Origin: Actinomycetospora sp. NBRC 106375
GTDB taxonomy: Bacteria; Actinomycetota; Actinomycetes; Mycobacteriales; Pseudonocardiaceae
Assembly: GCF_030269665.1 (NCBI RefSeq)
Contig: NZ_BSTS01000009.1
Span: forward strand, 124,001 to 188,000
Length of the DNA stretch: 64,000 nt
Direction of reading: 5' to 3'
Shown: in pieces, positions 10,182 to 21,383 of the stretch
Numbering within the stretch: the first letter of the stretch is position 1
Layout of the letters: each line of letters opens with the position of its first letter
The notes under the pieces: generated by a model
Seen by the model: only the letters and a program-made list of their open reading frames with translations
Databases searched by the model: none
What the model was told of the DNA's origin: nothing
Position numbers and translations under genes: made by a program

Positions 10182-11670
10182 GGTCGTCCTTTCCGTCGCG
10201 GGCGCCGGTCGGGGCCCCGGCCTGGGCGCCGGATTGCGCTCCGGACTGGGCCAGGTCGCCGTCGCGGCGCCGCGGGTCGTCGGTGTGCTCGCCGTTCTCG
10301 GTGGCCCGAGCGTCCTCGGCGTGCGCGGTCTGCCGGGCATGGTCGCGGGTCGGCTCGTCGGCCCGGTCCGCGGGGGCCGGATCGGCCCCCTCCTCGGCCG
10401 GGCGCCACACCAGCACGCTGCGGATGCGCATCCGGCCGCGGGCGTCCTCGCCGCCCTCGGCGCGCAGCCGCAGGCCGGCGATCTCGGCCTCGGCGCCGGG
10501 CAGCGGCACGCGCCCGAGGCGCTGGGCGAGCAGCCCGCCGACGGTGTCGACGTCCTCGACATCGAACTCGACGCCCGCGGCCTGCTCGAGGTCCTCGACC
10601 GGCAACCGCGCGGCGACCCGCCAGCTGTGCTCGTCGAGGTGGTCGAGCGGGCGGTGCTCGGCGGCGTCGTACTCGTCGGTGATCTCACCGACGATCTCCT
10701 CGAGCAGGTCCTCGATGGTGACCAGCCCCGCCGTGCCGCCGTACTCGTCGACCACGAGCGCCATGTGGTTGCGGTCGCGCTGCATGTCGCGCAGCAGGGC
10801 GTCGGCACGCTTGGAGTCCGGGACGTAGCTCGCCGGGCGCATGACCTCGGCGACCGCGCCGGCCCGGTCGGCGGGCGCGTCGCCGTCGACGGTCCGCCGG
10901 ACGAGGTCCTTGAGGTAGACGACGCCGACGGTGTCGTCGACGTTCTCGCCGATGACCGGGATGCGGGAGTACCCGCTGCGCAGGGCGAGGGCCAGCGCCT
11001 GGCGGACGGTCTTGTCCCGCTCGATCCACACCATCTCGGTGCGCGGGACCATCACCTCGAGCACCCGCGTGTCGCCGAGGTCGAACACCGACTGGATCAT
11101 CGCCCGCTCGTCGTCGTCGACGAGCCCGCCGCGCTCGGCCATGTCGACCAGCTCGCGCAGCTCGACCTCCGAGGAGAAGGGGCCCTCACGGAAGCCGACC
11201 CCGGGCGTGATCGCGTTGCCGACGATGATCAGCAGCGTCGCCAGCGGGCCGAGCAGGCGCGCGAGCAGCCGCACGGGGACGGCGACGGCGAGCGCCATGC
11301 CGTAGGGGTGCTGGCGGCCGAGCGTGCGGGGCCCGACGCCGATGAGCACGTAGGAGACGAGCACGACGATCGCCCCGGCGACGAGCAGGGCGAGCCAGTC
11401 GGGACCGATGAGCTGCAGCGCGACGAACGCGCCGAGCACCGCGGCGGCCGCCTCGCAGGCCAGCCGCAGCAGCATGAGCAGGTTGAGGTGACGGGGCCGG
11501 TCGGCGACGATCGCGGCCAGCGCCTTCGCGCCGGTGGCGCCCTCGCGCACCAGCCCGTCCACCCGGGCCCGGGAGACCGTCGAGAGGGCCGCGTCGGCGG
11601 CGGCGAACACGCCGGCGAGCGGCACCAGCAGGATCGCGGCGACGAGCTGGCCGACCAGCCCCGACGTCAC
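10174..11670 (-). CDS. CNNM/CorC (hemolysin-like) membrane protein with CBS pair
   Basis: This 498-residue protein has an N-terminal DUF21/CNNM transmembrane domain ([26 protein letters not shown] and three more helices to about residue 145). It is followed by two CBS domains ([53 protein letters not shown], then [25 protein letters not shown]) and a CorC/HlyC domain. The family is linked to magnesium or other divalent cation export. The last 90 residues are low-complexity, rich in Asp, Arg, Ala and SGAQ repeats. It starts at a GTG that overlaps the ybeY stop. Confidence 0.9.
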   Translation of the reverse strand: MTSGLVGQLVAAILLVPLAGVFAAADAALSTVSRARVDGLVREGATGAKALAAIVADRPRHLNLLMLLRLACEAAAAVLGAFVALQLIGPDWLALLVAGAIVVLVSYVLIGVGPRTLGRQHPYGMALAVAVPVRLLARLLGPLATLLIIVGNAITPGVGFREGPFSSEVELRELVDMAERGGLVDDDERAMIQSVFDLGDTRVLEVMVPRTEMVWIERDKTVRQALALALRSGYSRIPVIGENVDDTVGVVYLKDLVRRTVDGDAPADRAGAVAEVMRPASYVPDSKRADALLRDMQRDRNHMALVVDEYGGTAGLVTIEDLLEEIVGEITDEYDAAEHRPLDHLDEHSWRVAARLPVEDLEQAAGVEFDVEDVDTVGGLLAQRLGRVPLPGAEAEIAGLRLRAEGGEDARGRMRIRSVLVWRPAEEGADPAPADRADEPTRDHARQTAHAEDARATENGEHTDDPRRRDGDLAQSGAQSGAQAGAPTGARDGKDDRG

Positions 11671-12280
11671 CGCGAGGCACTCCCCGGGTCGTCGCCGAGG
11701 CCGACGGTGCCGAGGAGCCGGTCGTCCTTGGCCCGGGCCCGCGCCGAACGGGCGGCGGCGGCCTCCTGCTCGCGGGCGGCGCGCTCGGCCTCGGCGCGGG
11801 CGGTGCGCCAGTCGGCCAGCAGCTCGGCCTGCAGGCCGAACATCTGGCGCTCCTCGTCGGCCTCGGCGTGGTCGTAGCCGAGCAGGTGCAGCACGCCGTG
11901 CACCGTCAGCAGGTGCAGCTCGTCCTCGAGGCCGTGGCCCGCGGCGGCGGCCTGGTCGGCGGCGAAGGCCGGGCAGAGCACGATGTCGCCGAGCAGCGCC
12001 GGCCCGGACGACGGGGCGTCGGGACGCCGCGCCGAGTCGTACTCGTCCATCGGGAACGACATGACGTCGGTGGGACCGGGCTCGTCGAGCCAGCGCTCGT
12101 GCAGCTCGGCCATCGGCTCCAGCTCGATGAGCATGATCGAGAGCTCGGCGAGCGGGCTGACGCCCATGCGGTCGAGGGCGTACCGGGCCACCTCGACGAT
12201 CGGGCCCTCGGCCACGTCGACGCCGGACTCGTTGGCGATCTCGATGCTCATGTCGGTCCCGTCGGTGTCGGGGCTGGTGC

Positions 12281-12284
<4 letters not shown>
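11667..12284 (-). CDS. ybeY: endoribonuclease YbeY
   Basis: This 205-residue single-strand RNase functions in 16S rRNA 3' maturation and ribosome quality control. The zinc site is complete: [11 protein letters not shown], the family HGxLHLxGYDH motif. The substrate-side segment [11 protein letters not shown] precedes it. The C-terminal 45 residues form a charged Ala/Arg/Glu helix absent from shorter homologues. ATG at 12284 overlaps the phoH stop (ATGA). A second ATG 11 codons later would also fit, since [10 protein letters not shown] resembles the usual N-terminus. Confidence 0.94.
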
Positions 12285-13345
<1,061 letters not shown>

Positions 13346-13427
13346 GTGCTGAACTGTCCTGCTTCCTCGCCGACGATCTGGCCTGCCCTCCATCGTAGCG
13401 CCCGGCGCGCCCGGTTCGCGGCGCCGT

Positions 13428-14345
13428 TCACAGCAGCCCCTCGACCTCCCCACGCACCGCCGCCCACGCCGCGTGGTCCGGGTCGATCACGGCGAAGTGG
13501 TCCGCACCCGGCAGCACGCGCAGCCGGGCGTCGCCCCGCGCGGCGGTCGCCGCGGTCACGTAGCGCTGGGACTGGTCGAGCGGGACGGTGCCGTCGACGT
13601 CGCCGTGCACGCACACCACCGGGGCCGCGGCGGGGACGAGGGCGGTGGGCGAGGCGAGGGCGTAGCGGTCGGCGACCTGGTCCGGTGTCCCGCCGAGGAG
13701 CTGGGCGACCGCGCCGCCACCGAGGCCCTGGGTGGCCCCGGCGACGAGGTCGAGCACCCCGGCCTGGCTGACCGTGCCCACGGGGCGCACCTGCGGGTCG
13801 GCGCCGGGCGCGCCGGCATCGAGACGCTCGCGGCTCGCGGCCCAGACGGCGAGCTGCCCGCCGGCGGAGTGCCCGAGGAAGACGACGCGGTCGAGGTCGA
13901 GGCGCTGGGCGGCGGCCTTCTGGACCGTGCCGGGCAGCAGGTCGACCGCCGTCGCCACGTCGGTGAACGTCGACGGCCAGCCGCCGCCGGCGCCCACGCG
14001 GCGGTACTCGACGTTCCAGGCCGCGACGCCGTGGTTGGTGAGGTCGACCGCGAGGGGCGTGCCGAGCTCGAGCCCGTAGGCCGCCTGCCAGTAGCCGCCG
14101 TGGACGACGACGACCACCGGCAGGTCGCCGGTGTCGCCCGGCGGCAGGTGCAGCACCCCGTACTGCGCCGGGTCGGGGCCGTAGGACAGCCGCTGGGTCC
14201 CGGGCGTGCCGGGGCGGGTCGGCGGCACCGTGATCCCGGGGTCCGGGGCGGGTGCGCGCCCGCAGGCGGCCAGGCCGGCGAGCGCGGTCATGCCGGCGAG
14301 ACCGCCGAGCAGGCGCCGCCGGGGCAGGCGCACGTCCGGGGTCAC
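13428..14345 (-). CDS. exported alpha/beta hydrolase (putative lipoprotein)
   Basis: This 305-residue protein has an N-terminal signal with RRRLLGGLAGMTALAGLAACG, which combines a twin-arginine-like start with a lipobox LAAC, so a lipid-anchored extracellular location is likely. The hydrolase core has the oxyanion motif VVVVVHGGYW, the nucleophile elbow GHSAGG, an acidic residue in VHGDVDGTVP and the catalytic His in GADHFAVI. These match the esterase/BD-FAE or peptidase S9-like group. It starts at GTG 14345 overlapping the rsmE stop. Substrate cannot be predicted. Confidence 0.82.
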   Translation of the reverse strand: MTPDVRLPRRRLLGGLAGMTALAGLAACGRAPAPDPGITVPPTRPGTPGTQRLSYGPDPAQYGVLHLPPGDTGDLPVVVVVHGGYWQAAYGLELGTPLAVDLTNHGVAAWNVEYRRVGAGGGWPSTFTDVATAVDLLPGTVQKAAAQRLDLDRVVFLGHSAGGQLAVWAASRERLDAGAPGADPQVRPVGTVSQAGVLDLVAGATQGLGGGAVAQLLGGTPDQVADRYALASPTALVPAAAPVVCVHGDVDGTVPLDQSQRYVTAATAARGDARLRVLPGADHFAVIDPDHAAWAAVRGEVEGLL

Positions 14346-15193
14346 CCCCACCGGCCGGTGCGCGCCCCCAGCGCACCGAGCGCCACCGCGCCCGCGGTCG
14401 ACGTCCGCAGCACGTCGGGCCCGAGCCGCACCTCGAGGGCGCCGGCCTCGGCGAGCACCGCCCGCTCCTCGTCGGTGACGCCGCCCTCCGGGCCGACGAC
14501 CAGCACCAGCTCGCCCTGCCCGGGCAGCGGGACGGTCGCGAACGATTCCTTCGCGGTCGCCTCGAGGAGCAGCACGGCGTCGGCGTCCCGTGCCGCGAGG
14601 TCGGGGGTGGTCAGCGGCGGGGCGACGTCGGGCACGTGGGCGCGCCGCGCCTGCTTGGCCGCCTCGCGGGCGGTCGACCGCCAGCGCGCGAGCGCCTTCT
14701 CCCCGCGCGTGCCGTCGTCCCAGCGGGCGACGCTGCGCGCCGCGCGCCACGGCACCACGGCGTCCACGCCGGCCTCGGTGGCCAGCTCGACGGCGAGCTC
14801 GCCGCGGTCCCCCTTGGCCAGCGCCTGGGCGAGGGTCACCCGCAGCGCGGGGCCCGGATCGGTGCGGCGCTCGAGCACCGTCGTCGTCACCGTGCTCTTG
14901 CCGACCTCGACGACCTCGACGCGCGCCCGCGTGCCGATCCCGTCGCCGATCAGCACGACCTCGCCCCGCCGGACCCGGCGGACGTCGGCGGCGTGCCGGC
15001 CCTCGGCGCCGTCGAGCACGACCTCGCCGGCCTCGGGCACCTCGTCGACCCAGAAGAGGGCGGGGCGGGTCCAGGCGGCGTCGTCGGTCTGGCGGCCACC
15101 CGCGGCACGCGGCGGGTCGGGAGCCGCCGCTCCGGAGGCGGTCGTCTGACGTCGAGCGTCGGCGAGTCCACCCCCTCGCCCGCGTCGGCTCAC
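14342..15193 (-). CDS. rsmE: 16S rRNA (uracil-1498-N3)-methyltransferase RsmE
   Basis: This SPOUT-family methyltransferase of 283 residues modifies 16S rRNA at U1498. The PUA-like N-domain is seen at [19 protein letters not shown]. The trefoil-knot motifs are [14 protein letters not shown] and [20 protein letters not shown], the latter a near-canonical LGxxILRxETA variant. The only in-frame start is GTG 15193, overlapping the dnaJ stop, which adds about 38 Arg/Ala/Gly-rich residues before the usual N-terminus. Either the extension is real or translation begins at a non-standard codon. Confidence 0.9.
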   Translation of the reverse strand: MSRRGRGGGLADARRQTTASGAAAPDPPRAAGGRQTDDAAWTRPALFWVDEVPEAGEVVLDGAEGRHAADVRRVRRGEVVLIGDGIGTRARVEVVEVGKSTVTTTVLERRTDPGPALRVTLAQALAKGDRGELAVELATEAGVDAVVPWRAARSVARWDDGTRGEKALARWRSTAREAAKQARRAHVPDVAPPLTTPDLAARDADAVLLLEATAKESFATVPLPGQGELVLVVGPEGGVTDEERAVLAEAGALEVRLGPDVLRTSTAGAVALGALGARTGRWG

Positions 15194-16347
15194 CGCGTGC
15201 GGCCGCCCGACCGGCGGCGCCCGAACAGCCCGTTGCGGTGGGCCAGCAGCTCCGGGCGCTCCTCGCCGCGCAGCTCGGCCAGCTCCTTGAGCAGCTCGGT
15301 CTGGCGGGTGTCGAGGCGGTCGGGGACCTGGATGTCGACGTGGACGAGCAGGTCGCCGCGCCCGTCGGTGCGCCCGGTGGAGCGCAGCCGGGGCATGCCC
15401 CGCCCGCGCAGCGTCAGCGTGGTGTTCGGCTGCGTGCCGGGCTCGATCGTCAGCTCCTCCTCGCCCTCGAGGGTGCGCTGCGGGAGCGTGGCGCCGAGTG
15501 CCGCCGCGGTCATCGGCAGGCTGAGGTGGGTGTGCAGGTCGACGCCGTCGCGGGTGAAGTACTCGTGGCGCTCCTCGGAGACCTCGATGTAGAGGTCGCC
15601 GGCCGGGCCGCCGCCGGGGCCGACCTCGCCCTGGTTGGCCATCCGGATCCGCATGCCGTCGCCGACGCCCGCCGGGACCTGCACCGTGACCGTGCGCCGC
15701 GAGCGCACGCGGCCGTCGCCGCCGCACTGCGCGCAGGGGCTGGGGATGATCTCGCCGGTGCCGCGGCAGACCGGGCAGGGCCGGGCGGTGACGACCTGGC
15801 CGATGAACGAGCGCTGCACGTTCTGGATCTCGCCGCGGCCGTCGCAGGTGTCGCACGTCTCGGTGCGGGTGCCGGGCTCGGCGCCGCCGCCGTGGCACTT
15901 CTCGCAGAGCACCGCGGTGTCGACCGTGAGGTCGCGGGCGACGCCCGTCGCGCACTCCTCGAGCGTGAGGTCGATCCGGATCAGCGCGTCCTCACCGGGC
16001 TGGACCCGGCTGCGCGGCCCCCGCCCGCCGGTGCCGCCGGCGGCGCCGAAGAACGCGTCCATGATGTCCCCGAGGCCGCCGAACCCCGCGGCGGAGAACC
16101 CGCCGGCCCCCGCGCCGCCGCCGCGGCCGGAGTCCAGCGGGTCGCCCCCGAGGTCGACGATGCGCCGTTTCTGCGGGTCGGTCAGGACCTCGTAGGCGGT
16201 CTTGACGTCCTGGAAGCGCGCCTGCGTCTCGTCGTCGGGGTTGACGTCGGGGTGCAGCTCGCGGGCGAGCTTGCGGTACGCCCGCTTGATCTCGCCCTCG
16301 TCCGCGTCCCGGGACACGCCCAGGATTCCGTAGTAGTCCTTCGCCAC
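15190..16347 (-). CDS. dnaJ: chaperone DnaJ (hrcA-linked copy)
   Basis: This 385-residue co-chaperone stimulates DnaK. Domains in order: J domain ([33 protein letters not shown] with HPD), a Gly/Phe-rich linker, a zinc domain with four CxxCxGxG-type repeats ([32 protein letters not shown]), and the C-terminal substrate-binding domains. It begins at a GTG with GAGGA upstream. It lies directly downstream of hrcA, as for the actinobacterial dnaJ2 paralogue, and is therefore probably part of the HrcA regulon. Confidence 0.95.
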   Translation of the reverse strand: MAKDYYGILGVSRDADEGEIKRAYRKLARELHPDVNPDDETQARFQDVKTAYEVLTDPQKRRIVDLGGDPLDSGRGGGAGAGGFSAAGFGGLGDIMDAFFGAAGGTGGRGPRSRVQPGEDALIRIDLTLEECATGVARDLTVDTAVLCEKCHGGGAEPGTRTETCDTCDGRGEIQNVQRSFIGQVVTARPCPVCRGTGEIIPSPCAQCGGDGRVRSRRTVTVQVPAGVGDGMRIRMANQGEVGPGGGPAGDLYIEVSEERHEYFTRDGVDLHTHLSLPMTAAALGATLPQRTLEGEEELTIEPGTQPNTTLTLRGRGMPRLRSTGRTDGRGDLLVHVDIQVPDRLDTRQTELLKELAELRGEERPELLAHRNGLFGRRRSGGRTR

Positions 16348-16404
16348 GCTGGTCCTCGTCCGTCCTGTCTCATCCGTGCCGGCGCCGTGCCTCGCGGCGG
16401 GCGC

Positions 16405-17424
16405 TCAGCGTCCCCCGACGATCTCACCGACGTAGCGCGCCACCGCACGCACCGCCGCGATCGCGCTGGGGTAGTCCATGCGGGTCGGCCCCACGACGCC
16501 CATGCCGCCCAGGGCCGTTGTCCCCGCTCCGTACCCGATCGACACCGTGGAGGCACTCCACAGGTCCTCGGACTCGTTCTCCTCGCCGATGCGCACGGTG
16601 ACGGTGGGGGCGTCGCTCGCCGAGGTGAGCAGCCGCAGCACCACCACCTGCTCCTCGAGGGCCTCCAGCATGCCGCGCAGCGCCGTCGCGTCCGTGCCCG
16701 CCCGGGTCAGGTTGGCCGTCCCGCCGAGCACGAGCCGTTCCTCGGGGCGTTCGAGCAGGGCCTCGAGCAGCACCGCGGCGACGGACAGCAGCGGCGAGCG
16801 CAGCCCGTCGGGGGCGTTCTCGGGCAGCTCGGACATCCGTGCGGACGCCGTCGCCAGCGGCTGCCCGACCAGGGCGTTGTTGAGCAGCGCGCGCAGGCGC
16901 GCGACGTCCTCCTCGTCGAGCACGTCGCCGAGGTCGACCACGCGCTGGTCGACCCGGCCGGTGTCGGTGATCAGGACGAGCATCAGCCGCGCCGGCGTCA
17001 GCCGCACCACCTCGAGGTGGCGCACCGTCGAGCGCGTCAGCGTCGGGTACTGGACGACGGCGACCTGCCGCGTGAGCTGGGCGAGCAGCCGCACGCTGCG
17101 CTTGAGGACGTCGTCGAGGTCGACCGCGCCCTCGAGGAACGTCGTGATGCCGCGGCGCTCGGCGGGCGAGAGCGGCTTGACCTGGTGCAGCCGGTCGACG
17201 AACAGGCGGTAGCCCTTGTCGGTGGGGATCCGCCCGGCGCTGGTGTGGGGCTGGGCGATGTAGCCCTCCTCCTCCAGCGTCGCCATGTCGTTGCGCACGG
17301 TCGCGCTGGAGACGCCCAGGTTGTGACGCTCCACGATGGCCTTGGAACCCACCGGTTCGTTGGTGGCCACGAAGTCCGCGACGATCGCGCGCAGGACGGC
17401 GACGCGGCGCTCCTCGGCGTTCAC
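16405..17424 (-). CDS. hrcA: heat-inducible transcription repressor HrcA
   Basis: This 339-residue repressor has the N-terminal winged helix ([77 protein letters not shown] divided between recognition helix and wing) followed by the GAF-like and dimerisation domains. HrcA binds CIRCE operators. I did not find a CIRCE-like inverted repeat immediately upstream of this gene, so auto-control is not evident. GTG 17424 is chosen because it yields the standard N-terminus; another GTG lies nine bases upstream. Confidence 0.94.
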   Translation of the reverse strand: MNAEERRVAVLRAIVADFVATNEPVGSKAIVERHNLGVSSATVRNDMATLEEEGYIAQPHTSAGRIPTDKGYRLFVDRLHQVKPLSPAERRGITTFLEGAVDLDDVLKRSVRLLAQLTRQVAVVQYPTLTRSTVRHLEVVRLTPARLMLVLITDTGRVDQRVVDLGDVLDEEDVARLRALLNNALVGQPLATASARMSELPENAPDGLRSPLLSVAAVLLEALLERPEERLVLGGTANLTRAGTDATALRGMLEALEEQVVVLRLLTSASDAPTVTVRIGEENESEDLWSASTVSIGYGAGTTALGGMGVVGPTRMDYPSAIAAVRAVARYVGEIVGGR

Positions 17425-17795
17425 CGCGCCCACCTCCCCGGTCCCTCGCGTCCGTCCGGTCCCGACCCTCCATCGTAGGCGAGTCGGATCGTCCCGTCCG
17501 TCGGTGGCGGCCCCCGGTGTCCGGGCCCGTGTCAGCAATCTGGCGTCGGGGGCGCTCAACTCGCGCGAGAGGCGCGCTGCGCATGATCGAACGCCTCAGC
17601 GACCTGCCGAACGTGCCTGTCGCCGGTGCGCGGAGCCCTCGCGGGGTCGGTGGGGAGATCACGAGCGCGTCATCCACCGGCGCCCGCGCGCCCGGGTGCA
17701 CGACGCGCTCCTGATCAAGGGCAGCGACGGGGACGACGTACCTGGTGACACTCCCGGGAGATCGAACTGGAGAGCACCCCGGCAGGGCCTCGCCC
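17425..17795. other. 371-nt intergenic gap between hemW and hrcA
   Basis: No ORF in this stretch resembles a known protein, and no CIRCE element or tRNA was found. The only structured part is the family B element at 17564-17624. The right-hand 120 nt, before hemW's stop, have no pattern I recognise. Confidence 0.6.
17564..17624. repeat. inverted-repeat element, family B copy 2
   Basis: Arms at 17564-17584 and 17604-17624 are related to those at 3333-3393 and 59238-59298. The central GCGCATGATCGA is shared, in opposite orientation, with copy 1. Confidence 0.7.
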
Positions 17796-19031
17796 TCAGC
17801 GCTCCGCGAGCGCCAGGGCGACACCGTCGGCGAGCAGGCGGCCACGGCGGGTGAGGACGGCGCGACCGCCCGCCCAGTGGGCGGGGTCCAGCAGCCCGTC
17901 GCGGGCCGCCTCGTCACCCGCGTCCCGGCCGGTCGCCGCCAGGGCGGAGACCGGCAGCCCGTCGACCGTGCGCAGTTCCAGGAGCACCTGCTCGAGGTGC
18001 GCCTCGTCGGGGGTGACGAGCTCGCGGGCCTCGGCCGGCGAGCGCCCGCCGGCCAGGGCCGCCGAGTAGCGGGCGGGGTGGCGCACGTTCCACCAGCGCG
18101 TGCCGCCGACGTGGGAGTGCGCGCCCGGCCCGGCGCCCCACCAGTCGCCGCCGCCCCAGTAGATGAGGTTGTGGCGGCAGCGGGCGTCGACCGAGCGCGC
18201 CCAGTTCGACACCTCGTACCAGCCGAACCCGGCGGTGGACAGGACGTCGTCGACGATCTCGTAGCGGTCGGCGAGCACGTCGTCGTCGGGCATCGGCAGC
18301 TCGCCCCGAGCCACCCGCCGCGCCAGCGCGGTCCCCTCCTCGATGATCAACGAGTACGCCGACACGTGGTCGGCTCCCGACGCGAGGACGGCGTTCAGTG
18401 AGCGGCGCAGGTCGTCGTCGGTCTCGGTGGGCGTGCCGTAGATGAGGTCGAGGTTGACGTGCTCGATCCCGGCGGCCAGCGCCTCGCCCGCCACCGAGAC
18501 CGCCGCCCCGGGCGTGTGCCGGCGGTCGAGGACGGCGAGGACGTGGTCGACGTCGGACTGCATGCCCAGCGACAGGCGCGTGTAGCCGGCCTCCGCGATC
18601 GCGGCGAGCAGCTCCGGCGTCGTCGACTCGGGGTTGGCCTCGGTGGTGACCTCGGCGCCGTCGCGCAGCCCGAACGTGCCGCGGACGGCGTCGAGCACCG
18701 ACACCAGGCCCTCGGCGCCGAGCAGCGACGGCGTCCCCCCGCCGAGGAAGACGGTGTCGGCGGGCGGCGGCTCGCCGAGCACCGAGGCGGCGAGATCGAG
18801 CTCCCGGCGCAGCCCCTCGAGCCACGAGGCCGGCGAGGCGGGGTCGTCGGAGGACGTCAACCCCAGGTCGATGGCCGTGTAGGTGTTGAAGTCGCAGTAC
18901 CCGCAGCGCGTCGCGCAGAACGGCACGTGCACGTAGACCCCGAAGGGGCGCGTGCCGAGCCCCTCGAGCGACGCGCGCGGCAGGGCGCCGTCGGCCGGCG
19001 CCGGCTCGCCGGACGGGGGGACGGAGGGCAC
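17796..19031 (-). CDS. hemW: radical SAM HemW (coproporphyrinogen III oxidase-like)
   Basis: This 411-residue radical SAM protein binds a [4Fe-4S] cluster with CATRCGYCDF (CxxxCxxC) preceded by YVHVPFC. Other family motifs are FLGGGTPSLL, EANPES, RLSLGMQS, INLDLIYG-like VNLDLIYGTPTE and HNLIYWGGGDWWGAGPGAHSH. The lack of the extra HemN motifs favours HemW, a heme chaperone, over true HemN oxidase. GTG 19031 is the best start but lacks a clear ribosome site. It is the last core gene before the accessory sulfur region. Confidence 0.9.
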   Translation of the reverse strand: MPSVPPSGEPAPADGALPRASLEGLGTRPFGVYVHVPFCATRCGYCDFNTYTAIDLGLTSSDDPASPASWLEGLRRELDLAASVLGEPPPADTVFLGGGTPSLLGAEGLVSVLDAVRGTFGLRDGAEVTTEANPESTTPELLAAIAEAGYTRLSLGMQSDVDHVLAVLDRRHTPGAAVSVAGEALAAGIEHVNLDLIYGTPTETDDDLRRSLNAVLASGADHVSAYSLIIEEGTALARRVARGELPMPDDDVLADRYEIVDDVLSTAGFGWYEVSNWARSVDARCRHNLIYWGGGDWWGAGPGAHSHVGGTRWWNVRHPARYSAALAGGRSPAEARELVTPDEAHLEQVLLELRTVDGLPVSALAATGRDAGDEAARDGLLDPAHWAGGRAVLTRRGRLLADGVALALAER

Positions 19032-19122
19032 GGGACCAGTGTGCCCGTCCCGGACTGCGGCGAAGGTCACCGGAGATGGTCTCCCGGTGGAGGCGGCGCG
19101 CCCCGGATGGCACGGTCGGATC

Positions 19123-19206
19123 ATGCCCGCGAACCGCCTGCTCCTCGTGGCCCGTCGCCACGTGGACCTCGGCCGTCTCGCGAGCGCCCTCTGCCCGGTG
19201 TGCTGA
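19123..19206 (+). CDS. HVDL-type leader peptide 1
   Basis: A 27-codon ORF ending in ARRHVDLGRLASALCPVC, 30 nt before the (broken) MFS gene. The R-x-HVDLxRxxS core with Cys near the stop recurs in five other tiny ORFs in this window. All of those precede sulfur-related or adjacent genes. I infer a cis-acting attenuator whose translation senses a Cys-related signal. Confidence 0.75.
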   Translation: MPANRLLLVARRHVDLGRLASALCPVC

Positions 19207-19236
19207 CGCCCGCCCACCCCACCGCAGAGGACACCC

Positions 19237-20182
19237 ATGACCACGGCCCCGCCTGCCCTCGATCAGCAGGCCACCACCACCAGCCCCCGGACGGTGCTCG
19301 TCGCGAGCCTCATCGGCACGACGATCGAGTGGTACGACTTCTTCCTGTTCGCGACGGCGGCGGGGATCGTCTTCCCGCAGCTGTTCTACGGCAACGGCGA
19401 CCCCACGGTCGCGACGCTGCTGTCGTTCGCGACGTTCGCGGTGGGCTTCGTCGCCCGCCCGATCGGCGGGCTGATCTTCGGGCACATCGGCGACCGGTTC
19501 GGGCGGCGCGAGACGCTGATCGTGACGATGGCGCTGACCGGCCTCGCGACGGCGGCGATCGGGTTCCTCCCGACCTACGCCGCCATCGGCGTCGCGGCGC
19601 CGATCCTGCTGGTCGTCCTCCGGGTGGTCCAGGGCATCGCGATCGGCGGCGAGTGGGGCGGCGCCGTGCCCTCGTCCTGACCTACACGGTGGCGACGCTG
19701 AAGATGCCGCGCACCGAGGTGCTGGTCGCGGTCACCGTGGCCGCGATCCTCAGCGCGCTCGTCGTCCCGCTCGCCGGGGCGTGGGGCGACCGGATCGGGC
19801 GCGGCAAGGTGTTCGCGCTCGGGTGCGTCCTCCTCGTGATCGGGGTCTTCCCGGCGTTCGCGCTGCTCGGCACCGGCTCGATCGTCGCGGTGACCGCGGT
19901 GCTCCTCGTCATGCTCGGCCTGTCCTACGGCCTGTCCAGCGGCGCGGAGTCGACGTTGTTCGCCGAGGTCTTCCCCACCTGCACCCGCTACACCGGCATG
20001 TCCCTGGCCTTCCAGGGCGGCGGGATCTATGCCTCCGGCCTGACCCCGCTGATCCTCACCTTCCTGCTCGCCGCCAGCGGCGGCACGCCCTGGCTCGCCG
20101 CGGCCTACCTCGCGCTCGCGGGCGCCGTCAGCACGGTCGCCGCCCTGCGCGCGAAGCCCCTCGAGACGCTCGAGGAGCCCCG
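19237..20182 (+). pseudogene. MHS-type MFS transporter, internal deletion and frame change
   Basis: The first 147 codons encode the N-half of a metabolite:H+ symporter (IGTTIEWYDFFLF, GFVARPIGGLIFGHIGDRFGRRETL, RVVQGIAIGGEWGGAV) and then hit a stop at 19680. From about 19668, in another frame, the sequence resumes as VLTYTVATLKMPRTEVLV with the last transmembrane helices (GLSYGLSSGAESTLFAEVFPTCTRYTGMSL). In homologues roughly 130 residues separate these parts. A deletion whose length is not a multiple of three explains the arrangement. The C-terminal frame also lacks a stop before ssuD. It was probably an uptake system for the sulfur source used by SsuD. Confidence 0.85.
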
Positions 20183-21334
20183 ATGTCGATCACAGCTCAC
20201 TGGTTCCTGCCGACCTACGGCGACTCGCGCGGCCTCGTCGGCGGCGGGCACGGCGTGGCCACGACGGCCGCCGACGCCGTCCGACCCGCCGAGATCGGCT
20301 ACCTCGCCCAGATCGCCCGCGCCGCCGAGACCGTCGGGTTCGAGGGCGCCCTCACGCCCACCGGCGCGTGGTGCGAGGACGCCTGGCTGACCACGGCGAT
20401 GCTCGTCGCGGAGTCCGAGCGGCTGAAGTTCCTCGTCGCGTTCCGTCCCGGGGTCCTGTCCCCCACGCTCGCCGCCCAGCAGGCCGCCACGTTCCAGCGG
20501 CACTCCCAGGGACGCCTGCTGCTCAACGTCGTCACCGGCGGCGAGCCCGCCGAGCAGCGCGCCTACGGCGACTACCTGGGCAAGGACGACCGCTACGTGC
20601 GCACCGGCGAGTTCCTCGAGGTGGTGCGCCGGCTCTGGGCCGGCGAGACGGTGACCCTGCACGGTGAGCAGATCCACGTCGACGAGGCCGCCCTGACCCG
20701 CGTGCCCGACCCGGTGCCGCCGGTCTACTTCGGCGGGTCCTCGCCCAAGGCCGGCGAGGTCGCGGCGGAGCACGTCGACGTCTACCTGACCTGGGGCGAG
20801 CCGCCCGAGCAGGTGCGGCAGAAGATCGAGTGGATCCGCGGCCTGGCCGCCGCGCAGGGCCGCGAGGTCCGGTTCGGCATCCGCCTGCACGTGATCGCCC
20901 GCGACACGTCCGACGCGGCGTGGGCCCAGGCCGAGCAGTACCTCCGCGGCATCCCGGAGGAGATGATCGAGAAGCTGCAGTCGGGCCTGTCGCGCAGCGA
21001 GTCCGAGGGCGAGCAGCGCATGCGCGCCCTGCACTCCGGGGGCACGAAGACCGCCGCCGACCTCGAGGTCGCCCCCAACCTCTGGGCGGGGGTCGGCCTT
21101 GTGCGCGGCGGGGCGGGGACCGCGCTCGTCGGCAGCCACACCGAGGTCGCCGACCGGATCGCGGAGTACCACGACCTCGGGATCACCGAGTTCGTCCTGT
21201 CCGGGCACCCGCACCTCGAGGAGGCGTACTGGGTCGGCGAGGGCGTCCTGCCCGAGCTGGGCCGACGCGGCCTGTGGTCGCACCCGGCCGGCACCGTCGA
21301 CGCCGCCCCGGCCGCGGTGCCCTTCGCCCAGTAG
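20183..21334 (+). CDS. ssuD: FMNH2-dependent alkanesulfonate monooxygenase (SsuD-like)
   Basis: This 383-residue luciferase-fold (TIM barrel) flavoprotein splits C-S bonds in sulfonates, releasing sulfite plus an aldehyde, using FMNH2 from a separate reductase. Family marks are AHWFLPTYGDSR at the N-terminus, FLVAFRPGVLSPTLAAQQAATFQRHSQGRLLLNVVTGG, DRYVRTGEFLEVVRRLW, PPVYFGGSSPKAGEVAAEHVDVYLTWGEP, and SGHPHLEEAYWVGE near the end. The ATG has CGAGGAG upstream. It follows the damaged MFS gene and leader 1, and releases the sulfite that the downstream Sir enzyme reduces. No ssuE-type reductase is adjacent. Confidence 0.88.
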   Translation: MSITAHWFLPTYGDSRGLVGGGHGVATTAADAVRPAEIGYLAQIARAAETVGFEGALTPTGAWCEDAWLTTAMLVAESERLKFLVAFRPGVLSPTLAAQQAATFQRHSQGRLLLNVVTGGEPAEQRAYGDYLGKDDRYVRTGEFLEVVRRLWAGETVTLHGEQIHVDEAALTRVPDPVPPVYFGGSSPKAGEVAAEHVDVYLTWGEPPEQVRQKIEWIRGLAAAQGREVRFGIRLHVIARDTSDAAWAQAEQYLRGIPEEMIEKLQSGLSRSESEGEQRMRALHSGGTKTAADLEVAPNLWAGVGLVRGGAGTALVGSHTEVADRIAEYHDLGITEFVLSGHPHLEEAYWVGEGVLPELGRRGLWSHPAGTVDAAPAAVPFAQ

Positions 21335-21383
21335 CTGAACGTCACGTGGCCATCGGTCCCCTGCTCGTGGCAGGCTCGTGGTC

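Noticed and set aside
17425-17560. CIRCE operator before hrcA
   Set aside because: No TTAGCACTC-N9-GAGTGCTAA-like inverted repeat was found here.
19660-19690. Programmed frameshift in the MFS gene
   Set aside because: No slippery site is visible and about 130 family residues are missing, so a frameshift alone cannot restore the protein.
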